In this document: positions 32,601 through 32,804 of the stretch, piece after piece | Position numbering within the stretch: position 1 is the first letter of the stretch | Layout: each line of letters opens with the position of its first letter | Assembly: GCF_002937115.1 (NCBI RefSeq) | Contig: NZ_NHRY01000060.1 | Coordinates: 1-32,804 of the forward strand | Length of the DNA: 32,804 bases | Direction of reading: 5' to 3' | Source: Rhodopila globiformis | GTDB taxonomy: Bacteria > Pseudomonadota > Alphaproteobacteria > Acetobacterales > Acetobacteraceae | The notes under the pieces: generated by a model | What the model was told of the DNA's origin: nothing | The model's input: only the letters and a program-made list of their open reading frames with translations | The model's database searches: none | Made by a program: the position numbers and the translations under genes

Positions 32601-32804
32601 GGCTCCTCGCTATTTCGGATGGGTGGCCCGCACGCAGAGGTTGAGTGTCTGGGAGCGCTTGTCGGCCAAGCGCTGGCTAGCCACGAAGCCGAATTTGGTT
32701 TGACGGCATCTGGCGCAGACGGGGGTTTGCGCATAACGCGCTGTCTGGCATGGCTTGGGAACGAACCGACCGGAGCCATCATCCATGCGCGATACCGACC
32801 TGTT
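32601..32804 (+). mobile_element. Possible left end of an ISL3-type insertion sequence (runs off the window)
   Basis: From 32601 the text GGCTCCTCGCTATTTCGG resembles the terminal repeats of ISL3-family elements as I recall them. At 32785 an ATG with GGAG 9 nt upstream starts a frame M-R-D-T-D-L, like the opening of ISL3 transposases. Only 20 nt of this gene are inside the window. The region 32403-32600 holds no gene that I can name; a different plus-strand frame stays open from about 32410 to the window end without recognisable motifs. Confidence 0.4.

Noticed and set aside
32497..32703. 68-residue plus-strand frame near the window end
   Set aside because: No ribosome-binding site, Arg-rich shadow-like composition, and it crosses the likely insertion-sequence end.

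Overview
The window is GC-rich (roughly 65-70% by eye) and alphaproteobacterial. The order rimP-nusA-ylxR-infB-rbfA, an IF-2 with the long Ala/Glu/Pro-rich N-terminus and a YlxR protein fused to an L7Ae-like domain point to this class. Protein character and gene neighbourhood suggest Rhodospirillales/Acetobacteraceae; this placement is inferred from reading, not from a search.

Layout. 1-685: non-coding, with a 23-bp inverted repeat, one copy of a dispersed palindromic repeat and a terminator-like hairpin just before rimP. 686-6772: transcription/translation operon rimP, nusA, ylxR-L7Ae, infB, rbfA; rimP and rbfA appear to use TTG starts. 6827-7491: Phd/VapC-type toxin-antitoxin pair where truB would often follow. 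7671-11286 (minus): surface-glycan operon with a GT2 glycosyltransferase, an ExoV-like pyruvyltransferase and a methyltransferase-glycosyltransferase fusion. 11287-11771: repeats and a broken higA-like remnant. 11772-19262: the most unusual region, described below. 19263-19717: AT-richer island with hairpins and a strong terminator, either a small RNA or a minus-strand microprotein. 19718-21627: CaiB-type CoA-transferase and YfcG-like GST. 21644-23266 (minus): glycine-zipper lipoprotein, Cys-rich protein, a short peptide with a double-glycine leader-like motif, and a small membrane protein. 23608-25185: duplicated ferredoxin-like-fold protein and an MBL-fold hydrolase. 25186-25983: repeat-rich spacer with a 339-bp element bounded by inverted repeats. 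25984-28979: divergent ABC substrate-binding protein and ThDP-dependent decarboxylase. 29038-30246: small secreted Cys protein and a c-type cytochrome fusion. 30521-32804: decayed end of a Tad-pilus locus (TadD-like, small lipoprotein, rearranged secretin fragment), a truncated methyltransferase-like fragment, and what looks like the left end of an ISL3-type insertion sequence.

Best candidate for an undescribed system: 11772-19262. Two divergent operons encode (minus) a membrane protein with a GrpE-like C-terminal end plus an Hsp70-like ATPase that keeps the nucleotide-binding motifs but replaces the peptide-binding domain with a helical region and a membrane hairpin, and (plus) two overlapping dynamin-like large GTPases, one with two transmembrane helices, both with the unusual G3 motif DSPD. 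I infer a chaperone-driven membrane-remodelling machine; no function is proven by the sequence. Near-identical 60-bp repeats (59/60) flank the chaperone half.

A family of nested palindromic modules of about 60-70 bp recurs at 374-402, 11365-11519, 15108-15380 and 23408-23560, always between genes.
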